The position numbers and the translations under genes were made by a program. Shown in pieces: positions 1-7,537 of a DNA stretch of 64,000 nt. The notes under the pieces were generated by a model. It was given only the letters and a program-made list of their open reading frames with translations, was not told the DNA's origin and searched no databases. How positions within the stretch are numbered: position 1 is the first letter of the stretch; every line of letters begins with the position of its first letter. This DNA comes from an uncultured Litoreibacter sp. (lineage in GTDB: Bacteria > Pseudomonadota > Alphaproteobacteria > Rhodobacterales > Rhodobacteraceae). Location of the stretch: assembly GCA_947494645.1 (NCBI GenBank), contig CANLVO010000002.1:1-64000 (forward strand), in the 5' to 3' direction.

Positions 1-57
1 GCACTTTAGGCTAAGGGAAGGGACTAGCCCGCTATTTGCCTAACGATGAGAGAGAAG

Positions 58-132
58 TGGCTGGGGTGGTAGGATTCGAACCTACGGTGCACGCTACCAA
101 AAAGCGTTGCCTTACCACTTGGCTACACCCCA
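58..132 (-). tRNA. tRNA-Gln (anticodon TTG)
   Basis: Read on the minus strand this 75-nt stretch folds as a complete tRNA with an encoded CCA end. The acceptor arm is TGGGGTG pairing with the matching bases before discriminator G. The anticodon arm has the 5-bp stem ACGCT/AGCGT around the loop TTTTGGT, which puts TTG at positions 34-36, and the T-arm contains the invariant GGTTCGAATCC. TTG reads CAA, so the charged amino acid is glutamine. It stands alone, divergent from the flavoprotein gene that follows. Confidence 0.97.
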
Positions 133-144
133 ACGGTGAAAGCT

Positions 145-173
145 GATTTAATGCGACGTGGATTACACTTCAA
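145..173 (-). promoter_or_regulatory. promoter of tRNA-Gln
   Basis: On the minus strand a -35-like TTGAAG (168-173) and a -10-like TAAATC (145-150) are separated by exactly 17 bp. Transcription would begin around position 138, a few bases before the mature tRNA 5' end at 132. Spacing and position are as expected for a sigma-70 tRNA promoter; the assignment is by eye. Confidence 0.55.
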
Positions 174-224
174 CCCCCAAAATCACGGCTTGCGGGCTTG
201 GGAGAGCGGGCTTAGAGGCCGGGC

Positions 225-1403
225 ATGGAATATGATGTCATAGTCTTGGGCGCAGGAGCCGCCGGGATGTTTTGTGCGGCTGAGGCAGGTCTTCGTGGGC
301 GAAGCGTGCTGCTCGTTGATCATGCGAAACGGCCAGGGGAGAAGATCCGGATTTCGGGTGGGGGCCGGTGCAACTTCACCAACCTAGATGTCTCCCCTGA
401 GAAGTTCTTATCGGGCAACCCGCGGTTCGCGGTCTCCGCGCTCAAGCGCTACACACAATGGGATTTCATTGCCTTGGTCGATGCGGCAGGCATTGCTTGG
501 CACGAGAAGACCCTTGGTCAGCTATTCTGCGACGGCTCCGCGAAGCAGATCATCTCGATGCTGACGGACCGGCTGGCGGAGGCTGGGGTTGAGATGAGGC
601 TTGAGACATCCGTTGAGAGCGTCCGCCGATTGGAACAGGGTGGATACGAGGTGTCTTGTGGTGGTCAGACCGCTCGGGCGCACTCTGTCGTGGTGGCGAC
701 GGGCGGTAAGTCGATCCCGAAGATGGGAGCGACCGGGTTTGGGTATAAGATCGCGGAGCAGTTTGGGCTATCGGTCGTGCCGACCCGGGCGGGATTGGTG
801 CCGTTGACCTTCGGACCGGGGTTGTTGGAGCGGACGGCAGCGTTGCCAGGGGTTTCGGTCTCGGCGCGGGTGTCGTCGGGGCGGGCGAGTTTTGAGGAAG
901 GACTGCTGTTCACCCATCGTGGGTTGTCCGGGCCTTCTGTCTTGCAGGTCTCCTCCTATTGGAATGAAGGGGAAGAGATCGCTGTTGATTTGATGACTGG
1001 CGTGGACGTGGTTGGGCAGCTCATGGCGGATCGCAGTGGGTTTGGGAAGCTGTCGATCAAGAACGCTTTGGCACGACATATGCCCGAAAAGCTGGCAACT
1101 CTGGTTGTGGGGGAGGCTCGGGTTGCGGGCACTTTGGGAGATCAAAGCAAGGCGTCGTTGGCGAAGGTTTCGGAGGCTCTGCATAACTGGCGGTTCAAGC
1201 CAACGGGGTCTGAGGGATACCGGACAGCGGAGGTGACTCTGGGTGGGGTCGACACGGACGGGTTGGACAGCCGGACCATGGAGGCACGGGCCCAGCCGGG
1301 GCTCTACTTCATCGGGGAGGTCGTGGACGTAACGGGGTGGCTAGGCGGCTATAATTTCCAGTGGGCTTGGTCATCTGGATGGGCTGCAGGGCAGGTTTGC
1401 TAG
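225..1403 (+). CDS. YhiN/HI0933-family FAD-dependent oxidoreductase
   Basis: The 392-residue protein starts with a Rossmann dinucleotide-binding motif (VLGAGAAGM, residues 7-15) followed by the ISGGGRCNFTN signature (about 44-54) typical of the HI0933/YhiN (BaiN-like) flavoprotein family. The C-terminal IGEVVDVTGWLGGYNFQWA block is the second conserved FAD-contact region of the family. Length matches the family (about 390-400). Physiological substrate is unknown for most members, so only a cytoplasmic FAD-dependent oxidoreductase role can be stated. An AGAGG ribosome-binding site lies about 8 nt before the ATG. It appears monocistronic, divergent from tRNA-Gln. Confidence 0.88.
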   Translation: MEYDVIVLGAGAAGMFCAAEAGLRGRSVLLVDHAKRPGEKIRISGGGRCNFTNLDVSPEKFLSGNPRFAVSALKRYTQWDFIALVDAAGIAWHEKTLGQLFCDGSAKQIISMLTDRLAEAGVEMRLETSVESVRRLEQGGYEVSCGGQTARAHSVVVATGGKSIPKMGATGFGYKIAEQFGLSVVPTRAGLVPLTFGPGLLERTAALPGVSVSARVSSGRASFEEGLLFTHRGLSGPSVLQVSSYWNEGEEIAVDLMTGVDVVGQLMADRSGFGKLSIKNALARHMPEKLATLVVGEARVAGTLGDQSKASLAKVSEALHNWRFKPTGSEGYRTAEVTLGGVDTDGLDSRTMEARAQPGLYFIGEVVDVTGWLGGYNFQWAWSSGWAAGQVC

Positions 1404-1511
1404 GGGTGCGGCGCATGCGCCGGATAGGGTTAGCCCCCTGATACGGCTACATAATTCAAATTCTCTTAAGGGTTTGTTTACCTGCTTACATCGCTATTTG
1501 ATCCAGCACGG

Positions 1512-2372
1512 TCAACCGGCGCTTGCGCTGGTGCCTTCTATCAAACCTCTCGTTCCCTTAAATGCTTCATAGAGATGGTCCATCAAGGCGCGCACACGCG
1601 GGTTCTTTCGAACATCGTCATGGGTCAAGACCCAGATCTCCATATCGGGCACCTGCGGAATTTCAGAGACGCGGGTGAGACCTTGGCCCTTGTCTCCAAC
1701 AAAACAGGGCAGCAAACCAATGCCCTGCCCGAGCTCTAACATCCGAACGACAGCACCAATAGAGTTGCATCGAAAGACCGGGCGGGCCTGTAGCTGTGGG
1801 GTGCGCGCTGGGGGATAGTCCAAAGCTATCCACCGATCTATCTCTGGGCGGTCCGCGAGATAGCTCGGGGAGGCATAGGCCGCCAAAGGGCTATCTGCGA
1901 CCTTGCGACCAAATGCCTGTTCCGGAGGATCACGGGTAATTCGCACGACCACGTCGGCTTCAAGTCGTCCGAGATCGCTTAGGGTCGCCGTCGTATCGAC
2001 CACCAGATCGACCAAGGGATGCAGTTTCATGAAGGCAGACAGGGGTTCGTCAAGCACAGCGAGAAATAAGTCTTCAAGAACAGACAGCCGCACGTTTCCA
2101 GCCAGTCCACCTTCCCGCGCAAAGGCCAACCGGTCGATGGCTGAGATGTTGTCACTGACAACATCTGCAAGATCGGCAACCGCCTGCGCAAAACTGGTCA
2201 GCTCATAGCCGGTGCGCGTGCGTTCAAACAGCGTATGGCCCATCTCGGCCTCCAAGCTTCTAATCCGACGCGAGATTGTCGCGTGTGTTGTCCCAAGCCT
2301 GTCTGCCGCCTCACGCACTGAGCGCGCACCGATCATGGCGTGAAAAATGCGCAGGTCATCCCAATTTTGCAT
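1512..2372 (-). CDS. LysR-family transcriptional regulator
   Basis: The N-terminus begins MQNWDDLRIF and carries a winged helix-turn-helix (SVREAADRLGTTHATISRRI) as in LysR-type regulators, followed by a substrate-binding-like effector domain (for example VVDTTATLSDLGRLEADVVVRI). The ATG at 2372 is preferred over a GTG six codons upstream because members of this subgroup start directly at the NWDDLR motif; this gives 286 residues. The gene is divergent from the small operon at 2465-3440, which is its most likely target. The same NWDDLR/DWDDLR subgroup occurs again at 3516-4406. Confidence 0.87.
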   Translation of the reverse strand: MQNWDDLRIFHAMIGARSVREAADRLGTTHATISRRIRSLEAEMGHTLFERTRTGYELTSFAQAVADLADVVSDNISAIDRLAFAREGGLAGNVRLSVLEDLFLAVLDEPLSAFMKLHPLVDLVVDTTATLSDLGRLEADVVVRITRDPPEQAFGRKVADSPLAAYASPSYLADRPEIDRWIALDYPPARTPQLQARPVFRCNSIGAVVRMLELGQGIGLLPCFVGDKGQGLTRVSEIPQVPDMEIWVLTHDDVRKNPRVRALMDHLYEAFKGTRGLIEGTSASAG

Positions 2373-2464
2373 GGTGCAATTATTGTCCACTTTGTCTCAA
2401 ATTTGGGTAATTTATATGCCACCGGTCAACAGGTATCCAGTCTGAACACAAACCGGAGCCAGCC

Positions 2465-2764
2465 ATGACCTACGAAGTCATACTTATCGATGCCGACATC
2501 CGCGATCCAATGGATGGGGAAATGCGAGTGAGCCTGACCCATGACGGCAAAACTGCATGTGAGATCGCCTACAAATGGGATGACGAAAGTTTCTCAGCGG
2601 TCTTTTACGGGCACGCGCCGACACTCCCCGTACCGGCACATCCCGCAACACTCATAGAACGTCCGATTGCTGCCATCCGTTCGCTTCGATCCGAAAAACA
2701 CAAACGACCCAGCGATGTCTTTGCAGATCATCGTGTTTTCATTTCTCTCGACACAAAGGACTAA
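2465..2764 (+). CDS. hypothetical protein, 99 aa
   Basis: A short cytoplasmic-looking protein with no signal peptide, membrane segment or family I recognise. A GGAG ribosome-binding site lies 7 nt before the ATG. The stop codon is only 4 nt before the start of the next gene, so the two are probably co-transcribed. It is the first gene downstream of the divergent LysR regulator. Reality is supported by position, spacing and ribosome-binding site rather than by homology. Confidence 0.6.
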   Translation: MTYEVILIDADIRDPMDGEMRVSLTHDGKTACEIAYKWDDESFSAVFYGHAPTLPVPAHPATLIERPIAAIRSLRSEKHKRPSDVFADHRVFISLDTKD

Positions 2765-2768
2765 CAAC

Positions 2769-3440
2769 ATGAACAAGAAAAATGCACTCATAGCGAGCGC
2801 CGCGCTGGCTCTATCCGCCTCCGCTGCTCTGGCTGAGCAGGTCAGCGTTGTCGGGCTCTTTTCTGGGGACTTTGAACTGAACGACCAAGCGGTCACTGAG
2901 CTCGGCTGTGCCGTCCAACGTGAAGGCTCAATCATCGCCGCACAGGGCAAATTGGAGTACGATCTGACTCAGCCCGACAAATTCGTCATTCTGGATTGTG
3001 ATGAACCCGTTTTGGGCCGACCGGACCGGAGACAAGTAGCGTCCGCGTTGCTTTTTAAGGGTGCAGCAATAGCTGTTTTCGAAGGCGCGCTGATCAATTT
3101 TCCGATCGACGATCACAACAGCGATGTCGCAAATCGGCAGTACGTCTTGAAACTCGGTTACTACAACAATGCCGATGTTGACGCCCGCGCGCAGGACCTT
3201 GCGGCACTGAACATGAAGGCAGAGCGCCTTGACGGCCATTGGATCAACGAGGCCTTTCTTCAGGTTCACGCGGCCGACGGGATCCCAACTCCGGACAAGG
3301 TGGTGGTCATTCACTATGAAAATGCAGAAGCGGCCGACCAATTTCGGGCGGCAAATGCCGCCATCCTCAAAGACGTTTCAGCGTTCAACGATGCGCATCT
3401 GACTTCGTTCACTTACTTGGTTGGGTCCGCGTCCCGCTAA
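2769..3440 (+). CDS. secreted protein with probable dimeric alpha/beta-barrel repeats
   Basis: The start at 2769 is chosen because it directly opens a clean signal peptide (MNKKNALIASAALALSASA, cleavage near ALA-E at residue 23); an upstream in-frame ATG at 2667 would bury it inside the preceding gene. The mature part, about 200 residues, has two halves, each ending in a pattern like VVVIHYENAEAADQFRAAN that resembles DUF1330/ABM-type dimeric alpha/beta-barrel proteins. That similarity is my inference. It is the second gene of the unit divergent from the LysR gene. Function is unknown; location is probably periplasmic. Confidence 0.7.
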   Translation: MNKKNALIASAALALSASAALAEQVSVVGLFSGDFELNDQAVTELGCAVQREGSIIAAQGKLEYDLTQPDKFVILDCDEPVLGRPDRRQVASALLFKGAAIAVFEGALINFPIDDHNSDVANRQYVLKLGYYNNADVDARAQDLAALNMKAERLDGHWINEAFLQVHAADGIPTPDKVVVIHYENAEAADQFRAANAAILKDVSAFNDAHLTSFTYLVGSASR

Positions 3441-3451
3441 CGCAAATCTGA

Positions 3452-3488
3452 CTGGCCAGCCGTCAAATCGATAACGACGGCTGGCCAG
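3452..3488. terminator. hairpin between convergent genes
   Basis: CTGGCCAGCCGTC at 3452-3464 is followed by an 11-nt loop and its perfect 13-base complement at 3476-3488. It sits between the 3' ends of the convergent genes ending at 3440 and 3516, so it could stop transcription from both sides. There is no T-tract, so Rho-independence is not certain. Confidence 0.65.
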
Positions 3489-3515
3489 ACAAGACACTCC
3501 GCAGAGACGTTCGCC

Positions 3516-4406
3516 CTAGCCCGTGTCAGCTGGGAAGAACCTTGGCTGCATGGCCGTCAGACCATCAATCAGCACCCGCTTGACTTGCGATATCCGTTTG
3601 CTGGACCGCGTGTCAGAATTTGCCAGCACCCACAGTTCTGTTTCTAAGCCGCTGTCCAGCCTACTTAGCCGTGTCAGCCCTGCCGTTCCGTCGCCGATCA
3701 CCCGCGGGAGCAACGCCACACCAAAGCCCTGCGCCGCCATCGCCGCTTTGGACGGAAATCCATAAACAAAGTGACATGGGCTTTCCGGGTCAAAATGGCC
3801 GTTAGCCCATTTGGGAAACGCTCCGTCGCGCTCGGTCGTCAAAATGGGTGCCAGGACCGCCGTTTCTGCATCAACCTGCGCGTTGATGACCCCGGCCAGT
3901 TCCGTGCAAGCATAAAAACCCCAAGCGCTCTGAGTGACTTTCTGCCCAATCAGGTCAGGATCGGGAGAACCTGTAAAACGTACAGCGATGTCCGCCTTTC
4001 GACCTGGTAGATCCGACAGTTGATCTTCAGTTTTGAATATCAACCGAATGTCTGGCGCAAGACGAGGCAGCTCTTTCAGGGCTTCGGCAACAAACCCCTC
4101 GACAGTGCCCGTGGGCACCGAAATGTGAACCGGCCCGGACAAATCCGAACTGTGGGCCGTGGCAACGCGCAGTGCCTCGTCATGAAGCCCCTCCATCTGC
4201 GCGGCTTGAGCTGCAACCTGAGCGCAGATCGGGGTCGGTCGCCAACTCAGGCCACTTCGGTCGACCAATGCGACGCCGAGGTTACGTTCAATCTCAGCCA
4301 TACGCCGAGAAATCGTGGCGTGACTCAGTCCCACGTCGGCGGCAGCCAATCCCGCGCTCCCGCTGCGGTAAACGGCCAGAACAATTCTGAGGTCATCCCA
4401 GTCCAT
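3516..4406 (-). CDS. LysR-family transcriptional regulator
   Basis: A 296-residue LysR regulator. The winged helix-turn-helix lies near the N-terminus (MDWDDLRIVLAVYRSGS, then LSHATISRRMAEIERNLG), followed by a type-2 periplasmic-binding-protein-like effector domain. The first residues match the WDDLR opening of the other LysR regulator in this neighbourhood (1512-2372), so the two are of one subgroup. It is divergent from the short-chain dehydrogenase operon, the likely target, and a perfect palindrome lies in the shared upstream region. The ATG at 4406 begins exactly at the conserved motif. Confidence 0.87.
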   Translation of the reverse strand: MDWDDLRIVLAVYRSGSAGLAAADVGLSHATISRRMAEIERNLGVALVDRSGLSWRPTPICAQVAAQAAQMEGLHDEALRVATAHSSDLSGPVHISVPTGTVEGFVAEALKELPRLAPDIRLIFKTEDQLSDLPGRKADIAVRFTGSPDPDLIGQKVTQSAWGFYACTELAGVINAQVDAETAVLAPILTTERDGAFPKWANGHFDPESPCHFVYGFPSKAAMAAQGFGVALLPRVIGDGTAGLTRLSRLDSGLETELWVLANSDTRSSKRISQVKRVLIDGLTAMQPRFFPADTG

Positions 4407-4412
4407 TCTGAC

Positions 4413-4422
4413 TTCGTACGAA
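4413..4422. promoter_or_regulatory. palindrome TTCGTACGAA between divergent LysR and SDR genes
   Basis: A perfect 10-bp palindrome lies 7 bp upstream of the LysR start codon and about 80 bp upstream of the divergent dehydrogenase. A wider imperfect inverted repeat, GTCCA (4401-4405) and TGGAC, surrounds it. LysR regulators usually bind interrupted dyads in exactly such shared regions, so this is a candidate operator. No binding data can be inferred from sequence alone. Confidence 0.4.
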
Positions 4423-4504
4423 TTTGGACGAAAAACATCAAGTTATGTCCATTGATAACCGAAGCATAGGCGCCGACATTTCAACAAACAGCTTGGAGGT
4501 TTTT

Positions 4505-5311
4505 ATGAAGAACCCACGAAAATACGGCGAATGGGCGGTGGTCACCGGCGCCAGTTCCGGCATTGGGCGACAATTCGCAATCGGACTGGCCAAACAGGGG
4601 ATGAAGGTCATTCTTGTCGCCCGTTCAGCCGACGCTTTGACACGTACTGCCTCGCAGGACATTCCGACAGAAACGAAGGTCATTTCCGCCGATTTGGCCA
4701 CGCCAGAGGGCCGCGACCTGCTTTTGCATGACATCGCCGAACTGGATGTCGGGTTGTTCGTGCACTCTGCTGGGGTTGCCTATGTCGGCCCCTACCTTGA
4801 TGCGCCGGATGACATGGATGAACAGCTTGTTGCGATCCACGTTTCGGCAACGGCCCACCTGACCCGCGCGATCTCGCAACAGCTGGAAGCGCGCGGCGGC
4901 GGCGGGATCATCTTGATCAGTTCCGTCTTCGGGATGTTCCCGATGCCATTTTCCAGCGTTTACGGCGCGGCCAAGGCCTTCATCCTAAATCTGGGCGAAG
5001 CGCTGGCGGTCGAGCTACGGGACAAAAACATCGACGTTCTGTCCGTGGCCCCGGGAGGCACCAAGACCCGCATGGGTGACCAACTTGGCGATGTGATTGA
5101 CCTCAAGAAAATGTCCATGCCGATGGGTGACCCCGCCGTTGTCGCCCAAGAGAGCCTTGCAGCACTCGGGCAGCGAGACACCATCGTGCCTGCGCGCACC
5201 AACCGGCTCATGGCACGTATGGCCCAGCTGATGCCCCGCAAATTGGTAAAAAAGCAATTCGGCAAGATGCTTCAATCCGCCCTGATCCCTCAACCCCAAT
5301 CGGAGACCTGA
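4505..5311 (+). CDS. short-chain dehydrogenase/reductase (SDR)
   Basis: The Rossmann cofactor motif TGASSGIG, an SSVFG serine segment and the catalytic YGAAK (Y-x-x-x-K) identify a classical SDR oxidoreductase. The start at 4505 is preferred because GGAGG lies 5 nt upstream and the protein then begins close to the first beta-strand, as usual; upstream in-frame ATGs at 4424 and 4445 lack this. The resulting 268 residues fit the family, with a somewhat long C-terminus. The stop overlaps closely with the next gene (1-nt gap), suggesting an operon divergent from and controlled by the LysR gene. Substrate unknown. Confidence 0.87.
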   Translation: MKNPRKYGEWAVVTGASSGIGRQFAIGLAKQGMKVILVARSADALTRTASQDIPTETKVISADLATPEGRDLLLHDIAELDVGLFVHSAGVAYVGPYLDAPDDMDEQLVAIHVSATAHLTRAISQQLEARGGGGIILISSVFGMFPMPFSSVYGAAKAFILNLGEALAVELRDKNIDVLSVAPGGTKTRMGDQLGDVIDLKKMSMPMGDPAVVAQESLAALGQRDTIVPARTNRLMARMAQLMPRKLVKKQFGKMLQSALIPQPQSET

Positions 5312-5312
5312 C

Positions 5313-5699
5313 ATGCTGGGAATGATGAAAGAAAGTCGGAATTTGCCTGTTCACGTAAAGCTTTGGATGGCGGTTATGGTCGTTACCTTCGCCGCGCAAG
5401 CGCTCTACATTGACAGCTATCTGCATGTGACAAATCTGGTCACGTTTCTGATCACGGTGGGCATCTTTGCGCCAGTGTCATTCACCCTCACTCGCAACAT
5501 CAACGTGCTTGCCGCCACACATTTCATCGCTTGGCCGACGGTGCTGGCATACGGCGTCTATCAAGTTTACTTGGGCCAAGGGCCAGCAGAACCTGTTGCG
5601 ATGGCAGTCCTCTTGGCCGCTTATGCTGTCTTCTTTGTCTCGCTGGTGCTGGACTACCGGATCCTGCTTCAGGAGCTTTCAAAGTCGCGGACCCAATAA
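5313..5699 (+). CDS. small integral membrane protein, 128 aa
   Basis: The protein shows about four hydrophobic segments (roughly residues 18-36, 40-60, 63-80 and 92-114) connected by short loops, with a positively charged N-terminus. I do not recognise the family. It begins 1 nt after the dehydrogenase stop, so translation is probably coupled. It may form a membrane component or simply accompany the dehydrogenase. Its stop codon is immediately followed by a sequence resembling an IS6-family terminal repeat, so the 3' boundary may be a rearrangement point. Confidence 0.7.
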   Translation: MLGMMKESRNLPVHVKLWMAVMVVTFAAQALYIDSYLHVTNLVTFLITVGIFAPVSFTLTRNINVLAATHFIAWPTVLAYGVYQVYLGQGPAEPVAMAVLLAAYAVFFVSLVLDYRILLQELSKSRTQ

Positions 5700-5714
5700 G
5701 GTGCTGTCGCAAAG
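5700..5714 (+). mobile_element. possible solo IS6-family-like terminal repeat
   Basis: The stretch GGTGCTGTCGCAAAG starts directly after a stop codon and resembles the 14-15 bp terminal inverted repeats of IS6/IS26-family elements (GGxxCTGTxGCAAA). No matching outward copy and no DDE transposase is present nearby, so at most a relic is seen. Chance resemblance is possible. Confidence 0.3.
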
Positions 5715-5871
5715 GTTTCTGCGGTATGGCAAAGGCTTTGTCTTGGCACACTTTTCCAGCGGGCGGGCAGTTGTGCTTGGCTCTCGGCGGCTTCCTCAGA
5801 GAGGCTCAGCTTATTTGGGTCGCTGAAGATGCCCCGGCGAGTGAGGGAAAGGCGGTTGTGGATTATATTTG

Positions 5872-5920
5872 CAGTCGCTCATCCGCTGTGCCGCGAACGT
5901 CGGCTTTGAGCCCCATAGTA
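5872..5920 (+). repeat. dispersed intergenic repeat, copy 1
   Basis: About 45 bp here align with the reverse complement of 10958-11009 at roughly 80% identity by eye, sharing the core GTCGGCTTTGAGCCC and the preceding GTCGxTCATCxGCxGTGC block. A third, weaker relative lies at 9569-9612. All copies are intergenic and 3' of genes. The rest of the 5700-5990 gap holds no gene that I can support. Confidence 0.55.
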
Positions 5921-5990
5921 ACAGATTTTACTATTTGATTTCACAGTGACTATCACTATCTCCTGAACATCTGCGTATGGGATCAAAACC

Positions 5991-6509
5991 TTGATTAAGA
6001 GCTTTCTGCTGCTGTCATTTTTTTTACTTGTCGTCCCTGTGACTGCATATGCAGACAGACAAGCCATTGCCGTAAATGTTGTCGCTTGCGTCAATATGGC
6101 GAATGGATATCCCAAGGAAATTGACGGTGAACCTTGGGAATTGGCACAAGCAATCTTGGAAATTCCCTATGACCACGAACGTGTTCGCTTGGCCCCCGAC
6201 TACCACTTCGTAGGTGGAAGAATGCTTGGCTGGCATGGCACTTGGGCGGCTTTTCTTCACCTCGGTTCAGATGGATGGGTGGTATTCGAAACGCGAGCCA
6301 AAGATGATCGATTGGATGTGTTTGCCGCGAGCTTTGTTCCGACTGTAGTTGTCGAAGCTTTTGAGGAGTGTGGGGTAAAATGGGGAGGTTACTGGACTAA
6401 CGATTATCCAACAATTGAAGTTGAAACAGAGCAACGGCCTGCCGCACCATTAGTCTTCAGGCCCATCCCAAATGGGGATGACCTACTCCCTCCAAAACCA
6501 ATCGACTGA
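5991..6509 (+). CDS. secreted hypothetical protein, TTG start
   Basis: The 172-residue product opens with a clear signal peptide (IKSFLLLSFFLLVVPVTAYA, cleavage near residue 21), followed by a soluble domain of unknown family. The only in-frame start that preserves the signal peptide is TTG at 5991: the reading frame is closed by a TGA at 5964 and the next ATG is at codon 36, inside the mature protein. There is no strong ribosome-binding site. It stands alone between an intergenic repeat and the convergent TauE-type gene. Function unknown, probably periplasmic. Confidence 0.6.
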   Translation: MIKSFLLLSFFLLVVPVTAYADRQAIAVNVVACVNMANGYPKEIDGEPWELAQAILEIPYDHERVRLAPDYHFVGGRMLGWHGTWAAFLHLGSDGWVVFETRAKDDRLDVFAASFVPTVVVEAFEECGVKWGGYWTNDYPTIEVETEQRPAAPLVFRPIPNGDDLLPPKPID

Positions 6510-6609
6510 CCAAAAACCTCCATTGAGGCTGAGTCGCTTTGTCCCGCAAACCAGACCTGCCGAGCGCACCGCTCAGCACGCTGGAAGACCGTGCGCTTGC
6601 CCCGCGGCC

Positions 6610-7368
6610 CTACCCCATCACCCCGCGCCGCACCAGGTTTAGGCCGGCGAGGAGCAGGACCCAAAGCGTCGCCTTGCGAAACATCGCTTGGTTGATCCGG
6701 TCTTGCACCTGAAAGCCCAGCCAAATCCCGATCACCGCCGGAAGGATCAACCCGACCGAGAGGGGCAAGGTCTCTGCCCGGATCACGCCCGATTGCAGAT
6801 GCGCGCCAAACAGCGCGAATGCGCCCAGCCCGTAGACCGTGCCCTGAATACGCAGATGCTCCTGTTTGGGCACGTCAATTGCGGTCAGATAGGCCACCGT
6901 CGCGGGGGCCCAGACCCCCGACATGCCGCCAATGAACCCGGCCAATCCGCCCACGGCGGCCTCGATTCTCGTGCTGCGCAAAATGGTCTTCGGGGTCCAT
7001 CCCGCCAGCTGACTGAGCGTGAACACAGTGATCGGCACGCCGATGCCCAGAAACAGCCAGCTTGCAGGCATCACCCGGACCAGTTGGGCGCTCAGAAGCA
7101 GCATCACCAGACCCGCGCTCAGAAAGACCCGGAATTTCTTGATTGATCCCCAGGCGGCTGCGAAGCCTTGCCGCAGTGCCTGCATCCCGTTGGTCACCAA
7201 TGTCGGTAGGATCAGCCCGGCCAGCGCCAGCTCGGGCGCCATGAACGAGGCCAGCCCCGAGATCATCACCGTCGGCATGGCAAAGCCCACGACGCCCTTG
7301 ATCATCCCGGCCACCAGCGCAATCCCCACCGAGGCGACAAGCGCGCCCGCGCCGTATAAGCTCAGCAT
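6610..7368 (-). CDS. TauE/SafE-family membrane transporter
   Basis: About eight hydrophobic segments fill a 252-residue protein of the TSUP (TauE/SafE) family, whose members move sulfite, sulfoacetate or other sulfur-containing and carboxylic anions across the inner membrane. The two halves each contain a GxxGGxxGV/A-type turn (VAGMIKGVVGFAMPT and AGFIGGMSGVWAP), the family hallmark. The ATG at 7368 is preferred because GAGGGG lies 9 nt upstream; a longer frame from 7446 would add a non-membrane leader. Divergent from mcd. The transported anion cannot be read from sequence. Confidence 0.82.
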   Translation of the reverse strand: MLSLYGAGALVASVGIALVAGMIKGVVGFAMPTVMISGLASFMAPELALAGLILPTLVTNGMQALRQGFAAAWGSIKKFRVFLSAGLVMLLLSAQLVRVMPASWLFLGIGVPITVFTLSQLAGWTPKTILRSTRIEAAVGGLAGFIGGMSGVWAPATVAYLTAIDVPKQEHLRIQGTVYGLGAFALFGAHLQSGVIRAETLPLSVGLILPAVIGIWLGFQVQDRINQAMFRKATLWVLLLAGLNLVRRGVMG

Positions 7369-7537
7369 ATGTTCCATCCCCTCGGGTCTACTGCGCATCC
7401 CATGCCGCTGCACGGCAAAACTGGTATCGAAAATTGCCTGCGACATTTTCGTGCGCCCACGGGATATCGGGCGAATTATAATTGCGCTGCACTTGCATAA
7501 TGATTAGAACGTCCAAGACATTTTCAGAGGATTCGAC

